Source of the DNA: Diprion similis
Taxonomy: Eukaryota; Arthropoda; Insecta; Hymenoptera; Diprionidae
DNA: 64,000 nucleotides
Reading direction: 5' to 3'
Assembly: GCF_021155765.1 (NCBI RefSeq)
Contig: NC_060118.1
Span: forward strand, 11,975,146 to 12,039,145
Under the pieces are notes generated by a model. The model ran no database searches and was not told where the DNA came from. It saw nothing but the letters and a program-made list of their open reading frames with translations. Shown here piece by piece: positions 34,205 through 46,985 of this stretch. Position 1 is the stretch's first letter, and each line of letters starts with the position of its first letter. Made by a program: the position numbers and the translations under genes.

Positions 34205-34811
34205 CTTGATGAACAAATGATCAACGTGTTTGTTGCGATATTTACGTATTTTTTTTCTCTCTCTCTCTCTTTTTTTTCAAACAATTTGCAAGGGGGGCGG
34301 GGAGATAGTATAGTTATAATCATATATGCTAAAGAATTGATCAGGGTGTACTTTTTATCATTACTATTATTGTTGTTGTTTTTCTTGTTATTGTTATTAT
34401 GAACGGCGTATATTAATTGTAATAATATATCAAACCACAATTGTACTACCCGAAGAGTGAAGAGTTATACGTACAATATTATTATTATTATTATTATTGT
34501 TGTTGTTATTATTATTATTATTATTAATAATAATAAAATAATAATAAAAGAAGCAAAAGAATCGGTTCAATGACAGCCAATTAAAGTTAAGAGATACTGT
34601 AAAATACGTGAAGTGACTCACTTAAGGCAGAAAAAGGGAGGCACAGTTGAGATTTATATATATCATACATTCGATCTTTAAACACCACCTACAATAATTA
34701 TCGATGATTTATATACATGTATGTATTTATTTATTTTTTTTTTGTTTTTCTTAGCGAGTTCAACGACTCTTAAATCAATTGCACTGTCTTTTTTTTACCC
34801 TTTACAGAGAA

Positions 34812-34847
<36 letters not shown>

Positions 34848-36140
34848 TTAATGAATAATTGCATCAAATGTTTTGATTCGTTCCACGGGGTTTACAGAAT
34901 TTCGGAATATATGTATATAGCGCAAAGTTTATATATATATATATATATATTTATACATGTGATCTATCTAAATTATTTGATGATTGGTAATTTTTTTTTC
35001 TTTATTCCATAATCAACAGTCATATATATTATATGCACGTGTATATATATGTATAAGTTATAACTGGGCGTAAATATATTTATCCTTGCTGATTTAATTA
35101 TAACCCAGAGAATTTTACTGTCTCGCCAAAACACACAGACATATGTGATATATATATATATATTATATGTATATATATCAGACACGCCCCTCGACATCCG
35201 AGAGTTTAGTTTCATTTCGTCTCGTCACTTTCTCTCTCTCTCTCTCTCTTTCTCGCCCGATGATAACTCCTCATGGCACCGGACCGATGTATATGTAGGC
35301 TATAAGTACGATAACAACGTGACCGCCTACATATCCGTTATCAACATATCGTCGTCACTCCTCTGACCGTCAGCCATGACCTCAAAATTATCCTCCGAAA
35401 AATTGAACCCATTTTAACCCAATACCCGTTTACCTACTACTCGTTGAAATGAAATTATTCGGACATTCGAAATTCCTTCCTATTTTATTAGTAAAAGGAA
35501 AAACACTTGTCGAACGATTTGCCCCCCCCCCCCCCCCCCCCCCCCCCCGATGTTCCCGTTGGGCGCGTTTCGGTGATTGATTTTATTTTCCTCTTGAGAA
35601 ATTAGGGGAAAAAAATAATAATAATAATAATAATAAAAAACGATATCCGGTATATTTTGAGAAAATGGTAAAAACAAGAAAAAATTATAACAAATTAAAA
35701 TCAAGATCTTACGCTGCAGCGTTGAACGAAATAGGGAATTGTTTAAATTAGTTCTGAAAAGAATCAGCTACAATAGGAAAAATTGAATATTGCTTCGTGC
35801 GTCGCATCATCATCGTCACAATAATAACAGCAAGAACAACAACAACAACAACAACAATTAATTGCAATTAATATCATTATTGTTATTATTATTATTTTTG
35901 TTCGCAATTTAATGTCACACAATATTATAATATTCTTTTCGTCTTTTGTATGAAAATCGACTCGGTAAAGACGAAGGAAAAAAAAAGAAGGAAAAAAAAA
36001 AACAAAACTCAAATACTCGAACTCTTATATATATATATATACATATAATATAACATTTGTATATGAAAAAAAAATTGTGTATATTGAAAAAATGTATTGA
36101 GTCTGAATGAAATTCGAATTTAATGTATGGTGAAAAGATT

Positions 36141-36171
<31 letters not shown>

Positions 36172-39107
36172 ACGATTACGCCGGGTAAATTATCGAATAA
36201 AAATTTTTCAGATCTTTTAAATTGTCGGTGATGGTTATTATTGTTATTTTATTATTGTAGTTGTTGTTATTGTTGTTATTACTTTTATACACGACGACTG
36301 TGCAACAGAAACAGAGAAGAACATTTGGCGCTATCGGTATTCTTCTTATCTCTTACTTGCACACACGATTATATACGTATGAGTTATTCGTATAAGACTA
36401 TACAGTGGGAATGGTTGTTTTTTTTTTTTTTTTTTTTTCTATTCTCTTTTGCTTTTTTTCCACCTTACATTTGTTCTTGTTTCATGTCTGTCACATTGTC
36501 TTTTTTACGGAAACAGATGATAAAATATTTTATACCCGTGAATATGATTTGTGTTTATTGCAATAATGTGAATAATGTATATATAAATATATATATATTT
36601 ATATATATATATATATGCATATTTAATGCAGATTCACATGTCCGTCGAGTATATTTTTTTTCTTCTAACATTCCGCTCGGTAAAAAAAAGTGTCCTGATT
36701 TTTTTTTTTTTTTTTTTTTTCTTCTTTTATGTACGTAAAAAAATTATTGACAAAATTTATAGAAACGAGATTAAAATTAAAATCGTTGCGGAAAAATTTT
36801 TCCCGTAGTTAGTTAGATCGTGTAAAATTTCTCTAGACTAAATTATTATTGTTATAACAATATTCTTCGTTAATTTGTCGCGTAATTGTTTTTATATATT
36901 CATTATTATATATATATATTATTACACGTGATTTTCAATGAAAATTTATCAACTCGAATTATGTATAATAAAATTGCAAATATCGGACGACGGATAATTT
37001 TTTTGCATGTTGTGACTGCAGATAATGAAATTTCTGCATTATCAGATTGTTCACGTTAACGTTTGTCAACAAACAAAACAAGAAAAAATCAAATAAAATG
37101 AAAAGAAAAACGAAATTTACTCTGTCACACGTCATAAAAATTTTATACGCACATGACGCGGACGACGTTTGCTGCTGCATTTTTTTTATTTTTATCTCTT
37201 TTTTCTTTCTTCTTTTTTTTTCCTCTTCCTTCCTCCACTCTTCTCGAATATTCGGCCGATGCGTCAAACGATGAATAATTCGTTATATTCTTTCGTAGGA
37301 AACAAAGAGTTCCACTGTCTCGTGAAGAATCAAGACACCTCTTATATGTAATATACTATTTAAATAAATAATATATTCACTTTTTTGGGTACCAAATAAA
37401 AAAATTCAAATTTGATCGTAATTTTTCCATTTTGAAACAAAAAAAAAAAAAGAAAGAAAGAAAGAAAGAAAGAAGAAAGACCAAGGAGAAAACAAAAATA
37501 CCGGCACTCACATTCTAGCTTTTTCAATTCTACTCTTCTTCATTCATCTTTAATATAAGAGCCGTCGCGGAACTTAAGGTCACGTGGAAGTTCTACCCTT
37601 ACCGACCGAGTAAGCTCACCTTTTTTTTTTTTTTTTTTCATTCCTATGTCAAGTAAAATATACCACGGGGTGAAGGACTCAAATTTCGAAATTCAGGAAA
37701 GCTACTCGCGGCCCAAAAATATCGAAAAAGTGGCGCGCCTGCTCGGTCGGTAACTGCAGAACCGCCGCGTAACCTTAAAGGCGTTTGTATCTCTATGACT
37801 GGGTTCAAACGGAACGGCAGGTGAATGACCACTACACTAAGGATCCTATAGTTACGCTCGCTCGCTCGCTTCGGGCTAGCAAAGCTAGCTTCTCTATCTA
37901 TCCTACCTGTACCGAGGATCGGAGGGGGAGGAAGCGGAAGAAGGGAGGGATTTCAACGAACGTACACAGTATTATGAATGTAAACACGAAGGTGTAATTT
38001 GTGGGCGGCAGGTGCGTCGACACCGTTTATCTTACTCACTCTTTTTCTCTTTTTACTTTTTCTCTTTCTCTTTCTCTCCTCTTAAAACGATTCGGCGTTA
38101 TCGTGAAACTCCTGTTCTTCTGTCTGTGGGATTTTTTACTTGTTTTATCTGTTTGATTTTTTTTTTTTTTTTTTTTTTTTTTTGCTATTCCTTTTCCACT
38201 TCGCCTATATTATCAAGTATCAACACACAAATAAAAATCTCCGAATAGATTCATTAATATTATATTATGTATATTCACACAAATTTAATCGATACATAGA
38301 TAGATAGATAGATAGATAGATAGACAAAAAAAAGTTGTAATGATCATTCGGCTACGCGTCTTGGTTCAGCTTGAGCTAGGTGTCATCATCATCATCATCA
38401 TTATCGTCATCATCGTCACGTTGTTATCTCGGCTAGTTTACCCTCCACGCGTCGTCTGCTGTTGCTGCTGCTGCAACCGGCGGTACCACTTATAATTAGA
38501 TGAACGGAAACTCAGGCAAGGTCGCGATGATAATGCACGATTTAGAGGAAGGAGTCTGACTGACAATGAGTAAAAACGGGCTTGAGATCGCATTAAGATT
38601 TTCTAATATCAGTTTTACATGTACATACGTATCGTGCTTTCTCGTATTATTTGGCAGAGAATTTTCTTCGTAACGCATCAATATATAATATAATATAATA
38701 TAATATAATATATCATAATAAGATATAATAAATTTATTTCAGGTAGAACGAAGAAGGCATAGAATGACTGAAATATATATCTGTATTTATCTATATAGGT
38801 ATATATATATATATATACACATGAGCATCCGAAAATAAACACTTGTTTACGAACGCGAAACTAGAATACACGTGTATATTATAACTACCTATGTTTTTAC
38901 AAAACGAATTTCGGATATATATATATATATATATGTATTATATATGTATACAGAATTATCAGCTTCTTAGAATTAGTTGCATTTTTTCAAATTATTACTA
39001 TTACTATTGCTATTATTACTATTATTACTATTATTTTATGAATAAATTAACGATAGTGTTGTTGTTATTTTTCTGAAAATTTCAATTTTCGGTTTATCGA
39101 GCTATAT

Positions 39108-39142
<35 letters not shown>

Positions 39143-41393
39143 TTTTCGTTGGGGTTTTTTTTTCTCATCTCAAAATGAAATCATTATTGGGTTTTCAGTT
39201 TTGAAACATGTCATAACGACCCTCGTTGGCAGGTTGTGAATTTTCTTCTCTTCCTTTTTTTAATCTTCTACTTTCGTTTCGTTTCATTCTTTTTTGTCGC
39301 TTCTCTCCCCCCCCTCCCCCCTCTCGCTTTTTTAACATTTCATCGACAATAGTTTGAATAAAACCTCTCGCAACAGCAATCTTAAGTCTCCTCTCGAGAT
39401 TCATTTCCATCCCTTTATTCGTCACCTCGAAACTTTCGTGTATACCGCATATATATATATATATATATATATATTGTATATATATATATAATATTATATA
39501 CAAGGGGTGACTGAAGATAAGATCTGAAAACTCAATGTCACACTCTACACCCACCTGCAGTAAAAGTACCAAATATATATATATATGTCTTTACATAGGT
39601 ATAGATATACATGTATATATATAATTTATAAATTATTATTTATTTATCTTATTTTTTTATTTTTTTTTTTGTAGATCGTTCAATTTCCCACAAAAATGTG
39701 TGTTTCGCGGTATTACGATTACGATGATACGTTTTTGAGAGTAGGCAGGGCAAAAAAAAAAAAAAAACAAAAAAACTTGTCCTCGTTGCGCATACAATTG
39801 TGTATTATACTGAAAATTTAATCGAAAACTGAAAAAGAGAGATAAGGAACGAAACAAAAAAAAAAAAAAAAAAAAAAATTAAGTTTCTATTATTATATCA
39901 AATACACTGTATTAAATACAATTGTATGTTACATGCGAGAGAATAATAATAACAATAATGACAATAATAATAATAAGAACAACAATAACCGTTAAGGAGG
40001 CGATAGTTTACGTTGTGCAACAATGAAATCAAACCAAAGGCCTATTTTTCTTATCTCTCGTACGTAGTGCATTATTACATGGGCGTATGTATGTACGTAC
40101 ATACATACATACATAGATATAATGTACACGTAATGGTGTCAGTTTGAAAATATATCAGAGTCATTCGCTATGTTATCCTATAATGTATGTATATATGTGT
40201 ATGTATAATGTATATATATGTATGTAATATATGCTTGTCGCGCGACCTGCTACCAAACGTTACAAGAATCGCGGCGAAGAGAAGGGTGAGAGAGCAGCTG
40301 GGCTTGGCTTCGCCCTAGCGATCAATACTTAAAGAAGATAGCCGCAGCTTCCCATTAATTATCCTTCCACCGAAGATTTCTCTATTCCCCATTTTTCGTT
40401 CTCTTTTTTGTTGTTGTTTTTTTTTTTGGGGTTTTTTTTTTTTTTTTTTCTTTCGTTTTCACGTTTTTCATCTGCAACTTCTCTTCTCTTACTCTATGAT
40501 GATGAAGATGAAAATACTTCCAATCATTATATTGTATGTATGCCTAGTCTTCTCAATTCTGCACGATGAATTGAAATGACCGATTTTTTTTTTTTTTTTC
40601 TTGTTACTAATAATAATATATTTATTGTTTATTACATAGTAATTTTTGTTATACAGTATTTTCGTGCATTAGGTAAGGTTACAACCTTAGAACTATTTGT
40701 TTGATGAACTGAATTTTTTTGTTTTTTTTTTTATCGAATTAAGCGTTGACGTCAATAATTTATTGTTGCGCAAGGGTTAAATTATTTTTGTATCGCAATG
40801 GCTACAGAAAAATGTTGTAAGATTTTTTATAATCGACAATAACAGTGTATTCATGAATTTATCAATCTTTCCAACGAGATGATAGTATTCTATGTGTTTT
40901 TGGGGTTACTGATTATAAATTCAAGACGGCCAATCCAATATGACGGACGAAAATTTTTAATTTGATCGAATCTAGTAAAAAAAAAAAAAAAAAAAAAAAA
41001 ATCTTTGCAAGGGTTTTTGGGGTCGTTGATTTTCGAAATCTGATTTCAGATTCGTTATCACCGATCCCAGAAATCCCTGGGCAGAGTTTTTTTTCTCCAG
41101 CGACTCGATAGAGTTCGAAATTTTCGTACGCCATATTAGTTACCCGCCATCTTGAATGTTTCAAATTCGATTTCAGATTCGTAATCACCGACCCCGAAAT
41201 TCCCTGGAACAGTTTTTTTTTCCTCCGGACTCGATCAAATTTTAAATTTTCGTCCACCATATTGGATCCGCCATATTGCATCCGCCATCTTGAATATCTT
41301 AATATCCGATTTCAGATTCGTAAACGATTTGAATGTTTGAAAACGATACTTGTTTTTTCCCCCCTCTCCAATCATCGAAAAAAAAGAAAGGGG

Positions 41394-41453
<60 letters not shown>

Positions 41454-43683
41454 AAAAATGTGTCACTAGTCCAGTGTCAGTCAAGAGGAGAACCTTATAC
41501 TCTGCGCCAGGTATTGATTCCCATTTGGCCACACATGTCGTATCCACTACTGCCATTTCATACCTTTCCTCCTCCTCCTCCTCCTCCTCTTTCACCTATT
41601 TCTATTCTAAGGTAAGGACCTAAATAAATAGTAAATAAATAGGATACGTAAAATTCCACGCAGTTTTCCTTTTTTTTTTTTTCCTTTTCTTTTCCTTTTC
41701 TTTTTTTTTTCTGCTTTCTATTATTGTTTCATTGCGATTATCAATTGGCGATGAATCTCATTCGAGGTATTCTTGGATTTAAGATTTTTTTCTAAATCAT
41801 TGCACATCTCATTTTTCCGTTTAATTAATAATTTCTATCATACAATTTTTTGTTTTTTTGTTTTTATTTTGATTCCCTGAGGATACATATACATATATGC
41901 GATATATATAATGTAAGAAATGTCGATGAGAAATATTTTTTCTCTCGTAATATACAATATAAAATTACATTACAATATATATATATATATATATATGTAA
42001 TAACAATACCCATTTTAGCACGGAGTTATAAATTATTTGTCGACACAAATGATTAACTTATCCGTCAAATTAATTTAATGAAATAATAAACCGAGTTCTG
42101 TTACATACGGTGTTTCTCCTTTTTGTTTTTGTTTTTCAACTAATCTAACTCACGCTGCTAACGATAAATAAATATTTATACCTACGTTAGTTTATAATGT
42201 AATTATATATACACATATATCAACGAATCTTGGATTACAGGTTAAAATTACTCACGTCTGGTTTTTGACGACGTCGACGTCGTCTGTAAAGTATTATAAT
42301 TATAATTTTAAGGGGCGAGGAGGAGGAGGAGGAGGAGGAGGAGGAGGAGGAGGAGGAGGAGGAGGAGGGAGAAAAAAGATACAAAACCAAAGACAAAAGT
42401 CCGCGTGCAATGATTTGGAGGGAAATGTTTCTCTCTTTGTGTACATACATTCTGTTTTATAATATCGATTACAATAATCGATTAAATTGTACGCCGATAA
42501 TCAGGTTACGGTTCTTGACGTTGCTGGAACGATGCGTCGCGACGCCGACGCCGACGCCGACGCCGACGGCTTCTAATTTAATTCTCGAACGTTGAAATAC
42601 GGGGCGTGATCTTCTTTTTTTTTTTTTCTAATATATATACATTGTTAATTTATTATTTTATATTGTTATTTGTAATTAAATTAATAATAACCTTTGATCT
42701 GAATTCTTGCTATATAATAAACTCGTCATTTCTGATATTGTTTGAACAAAAAACATTTCCTGGAATTTTCTAAACTTTGAGAAACAGTAGCGTGATTATT
42801 TTGACATTTTTTTTTTATTTAACTCGTCAATTATTCGTACATACAAGTGATTTTGAAATATGACCTTTTTTTTAAAATGGATACTAAAAAAAAATTTAAG
42901 AAAATTTAATTTTCTATTACAAACATTTGATGTTGGATGATTTTTTTCCATTTTCTTCTTTTCTTTTTTTTGTCCACCACTTTCAACTTTTTATGATCAC
43001 CCAAAATATTGCTCGAACCGTATGAAAATATCCGAAGAATTATCAAAATTTTGAACAGCTGCTTTCACTTGGTAGAACATTTTCAGACCGGTTTCATTGC
43101 GGAGCAGTTTTTGTCAATTTTTATTTATTTATTTGTTCATTTCTCTCTCTCTCTCACTCTCTCAAGCTCGTAACGAAACCGGTTTAGAAATTTTCTAAAT
43201 GATGAATAAAATTTTTTTTTGATACAGTTTTGAGGTATTTTCAGACCGTTTAAACTATACGTCCTAGATTATGAAAAGAAACATCATTGGCCCGATTTTG
43301 AAAGTAATGCGTCGAAAAGAGAATACAGTTTTTTAGAATTATTGTTAGAATTTGAAAAAAATATATTATACATACATATATATATATATATTATTACTCT
43401 GTGATAATTTTAATTTCAGTTCTTACTTATCTCTGTATTATATTTACAGACCATATATTATATATAAAACATCGTTATCGTGGATTTGGTATTGTTTTTA
43501 GTTTATTGTTAGAGAAAAATCGAAAACAGACATCGTGTCGATTAATTATATCCGCTTGTTATTTAAACGATGGCGATTTGAAGCAAACGAGAACAACCAG
43601 ATGTCCTCGACGCAGCGGCGTAATGTGATGACGATATTACACAACGGATATGTACCAACAAATTTTTTTTTTATTCATTCACT

Positions 43684-43717
<34 letters not shown>

Positions 43718-43823
43718 CAAATTATCGTAAATCGAAACGGTTTTCAATATCGTTTCAAAAAATAACACCCGAATGATGAAATAATTTTACTCCATAATCG
43801 GGTAAAACAAGCATAAAATTTAC

Positions 43824-43854
<31 letters not shown>

Positions 43855-44124
43855 TTAATTTATAAAATATACGATACGAGGAATTCTGTAGTTGAATTTT
43901 AGCATTTTTAGATTTAGCCGGTAAGAATGAAAAATTTCACTTAATTCGTCCTTTTATTCTTCGCTCGTCGTCGAACGAGTTTAAAAATATTTTTCACCCC
44001 CCCGCCCTTTTTTTGTAGGGGGTTCCCTACCGTTTTACGATTGATATCGCGACAAGTGCGAATAAATATTGCGAAAAAAATAGCAACTGACTTATTAATT
44101 TCTCACAAGTATGGATCACGTTAC

Positions 44125-44155
<31 letters not shown>

Positions 44156-45201
44156 GTTTATATATCGAATGACCGGGTCAGGCTAAATTATCGGGTGAAC
44201 GAATTCGTCCCAGTTATACAGTTCAGAGTTGAAGAGGTCAACGACGAAAATCTCGATCTTTTTATTCGTTCGTACTTACTGTGCTCTCTCTTAATGTATA
44301 CAATTTCTATGATCCATATATACAGCGTAGACTATATATTTATATACGTGTATATATGGGCTATTCAACGTCACCTCGACCAGTGTTAAACCCTGAACAT
44401 ATCAAAATCATTTCATAAAAAAAAAAAAAAATAATAAAAAAAAATAACACCCCCCTTGATAGATCGTTTGAATTAAATGTGAGATATTTTTACACGTGAT
44501 TAATGTGATCGATTAAAAATCGGATTCATTGAACGGCGGGCGTACATATTCTTTGGTGTAATTCAATTAAATGCGATATTACTTTTCTCGTTTACATTCT
44601 GTCGTCATACCGTTTACCGTTTACCGTTTACCGTTTTTTTTTCACACATCATGTGCGGATAACAGGAGGTGTAGAAATTAGCGTAAAGTACGTCATGTGT
44701 GTACCATTTAATCGTTGTATTAGGTTGACATAGCGAAACGAAACTCGAGAAAGAGAGAGAGAAACATAGGTAATACATATTGAGAAATTTTCATTTGATA
44801 ACTTAAAATTTTCGTCCGCTAATATTATTCTAAGTCTTAGAATTAGAATTGGGAAAAAGTTTTATTACGGTAGATAATTTTTTTTTTTTTTTTTTTTTTC
44901 CATACAGCGTAAAATTTCCTACAACTTATAAGGAATCTGTATTTAAATTATGGTATTTGTAAATCGAGTTACGTTTGGGAGGGGACAGAAAAAAAAAAAA
45001 AAAACAAATTCTTCCCACGTGTTACTCGAATGAAAAACGAAAAAAAAAAAAAAAAAAAATTCAACAAACACCTCTAAATATCAATATCAAGAAAGTTTGG
45101 TTTTAGTTAAAAGAAAGTTTCTGCATGGCTATAGAAATTGAGGTAATTAGTATAATTCTGTTTAATTAAAAAATGTTGCAAAATTTTCGCTAGTTTATTA
45201 T

Positions 45202-45251
<50 letters not shown>

Positions 45252-45588
45252 ATATACTCGCATAGTTGCAGGGAACGAACGAACGAACGGCGATCGCGTG
45301 CAATTTCTGTCCACAGTTTCAGGTTTACTTTTACTTTTACCATTACTAGGTCGTTCATCTATGAGTATACCTATATTGTACTGTACGTAGTGAATATTAC
45401 GTAGATATTTATTAACGCGTAACGTAATCTTTGAGTACCTAACGAGAAGATAAACCGCATGATATTAATATTGTTATTGTTGTTATTATTATTAATAATA
45501 CAGTTTCAAATAACTTGATGTATTCTCAATCCTTACCATCATATTTCTCACACAAAATTATGCTACACATTCATGTATAATTCGGCCG

Positions 45589-45635
<47 letters not shown>

Positions 45636-46930
45636 CTCTTCATCTCTCTTTCTCTTTTGTACTACGGTATCATCGTTCACACGTGGTCCTTGACCCCGGC
45701 TGCAAGGGAGAACCTTTCAGACTTGTATTCCACGATTAATTTGATTAATCAATAATGTAATGAAAATATATGAATTAAGGGATGGAGAAAAGAATTTTAA
45801 AAGAAGAATATTGCATGTACGTATAATGAAATAGTCGTGATAAAAAGGAAAACAAAAAACTCTATATTTTCCTTCGTCATAAGTATAATCGCGACCGAAC
45901 GATCGTCGAAATTCGTTATTAATTTTTTATTTCTTTTTTTTTTTATTCTCCTCTTTCCTCTTATCTTAACTCCTTTACCAACTGGTTCAATTTATCGTTG
46001 ATTTATTACACCTGCGGCAGTTTTAAATCGCCCGAAAGCTTGGAAAAATTCCGTATTGTGAAATCATACTTGAAGAACGAATAATATAATAGAATATTCA
46101 GATCGATCGAATTATACGCGTGTTCATGTTATACATATATATTTTATAATAAATATCATTTAAGTGTATAATTTTTGTTAGGATCGGTGATTACGTATCT
46201 GAAATCGAATTTGAAAAATTCAAGATGCTATAGATTTAATGTGGCGAATGAAAATGTCAAATTTGATCGAATCCGGAGAAAAAATTCTGCCCAGGGGTTT
46301 TTGGGGTCGCTGATTGCGAATCTGAAAACTCCCGCATAAAGTTTTTTGACCGTATTCAATCAGAATTGAAATTTCTGTCCGCCATGATGGATCAGCCATC
46401 TTGAATGTTCAAAATCTGATATCAGATTCCTAATCAACAACCCCGAAAACCCTCGTGTAGAGTTTTTTGACCGTATTCGATCAGAATTGAAATTTCTGTC
46501 CGCCATGATGGATCAGCCATCTTGAATGTTCAAAATCTGATATCAGATTCCTAATCAACAACCCCGAAAACCCTCGTGTAGAGTTTTTTGACCGTATTCG
46601 ATCAGAATTGAAATTTCTGTCCGCCATGATGGATCAGCCATCTTGAATGTTTAAAATCTGATTTCAGATTCCTAATCAGCGATCCCGAAAATCGTAGTAT
46701 ACCATGTTGTTATTAAGTTTGACTCAGCACAATATAACGTGTGACTCAAAAGGTTAAATAAAATTATATAAAATCCAGAGTCGAGAGTATTTTTGTTTGC
46801 ATCAGCGATATTATATCCATAACAATAGTAACTCGACGTTGCCGCGTTTGCCATTTTTGGAAATTCAATATCTCCTCGTAAGTACTCGCGAAGCGGAAAT
46901 CTCTTCTAAACTTGCTAATATATGTTATAT

Positions 46931-46985
<55 letters not shown>

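Noticed and set aside
37784-37860. Possible tRNA gene
   Set aside because: Box A and B resemblance is present, but acceptor and T stems do not pair and an A-tail follows, so it is called SINE-like.
46341-46690. CRISPR-like regular repeat
   Set aside because: The 121-bp units are contiguous tandem copies without unique spacers, in a eukaryotic intron.
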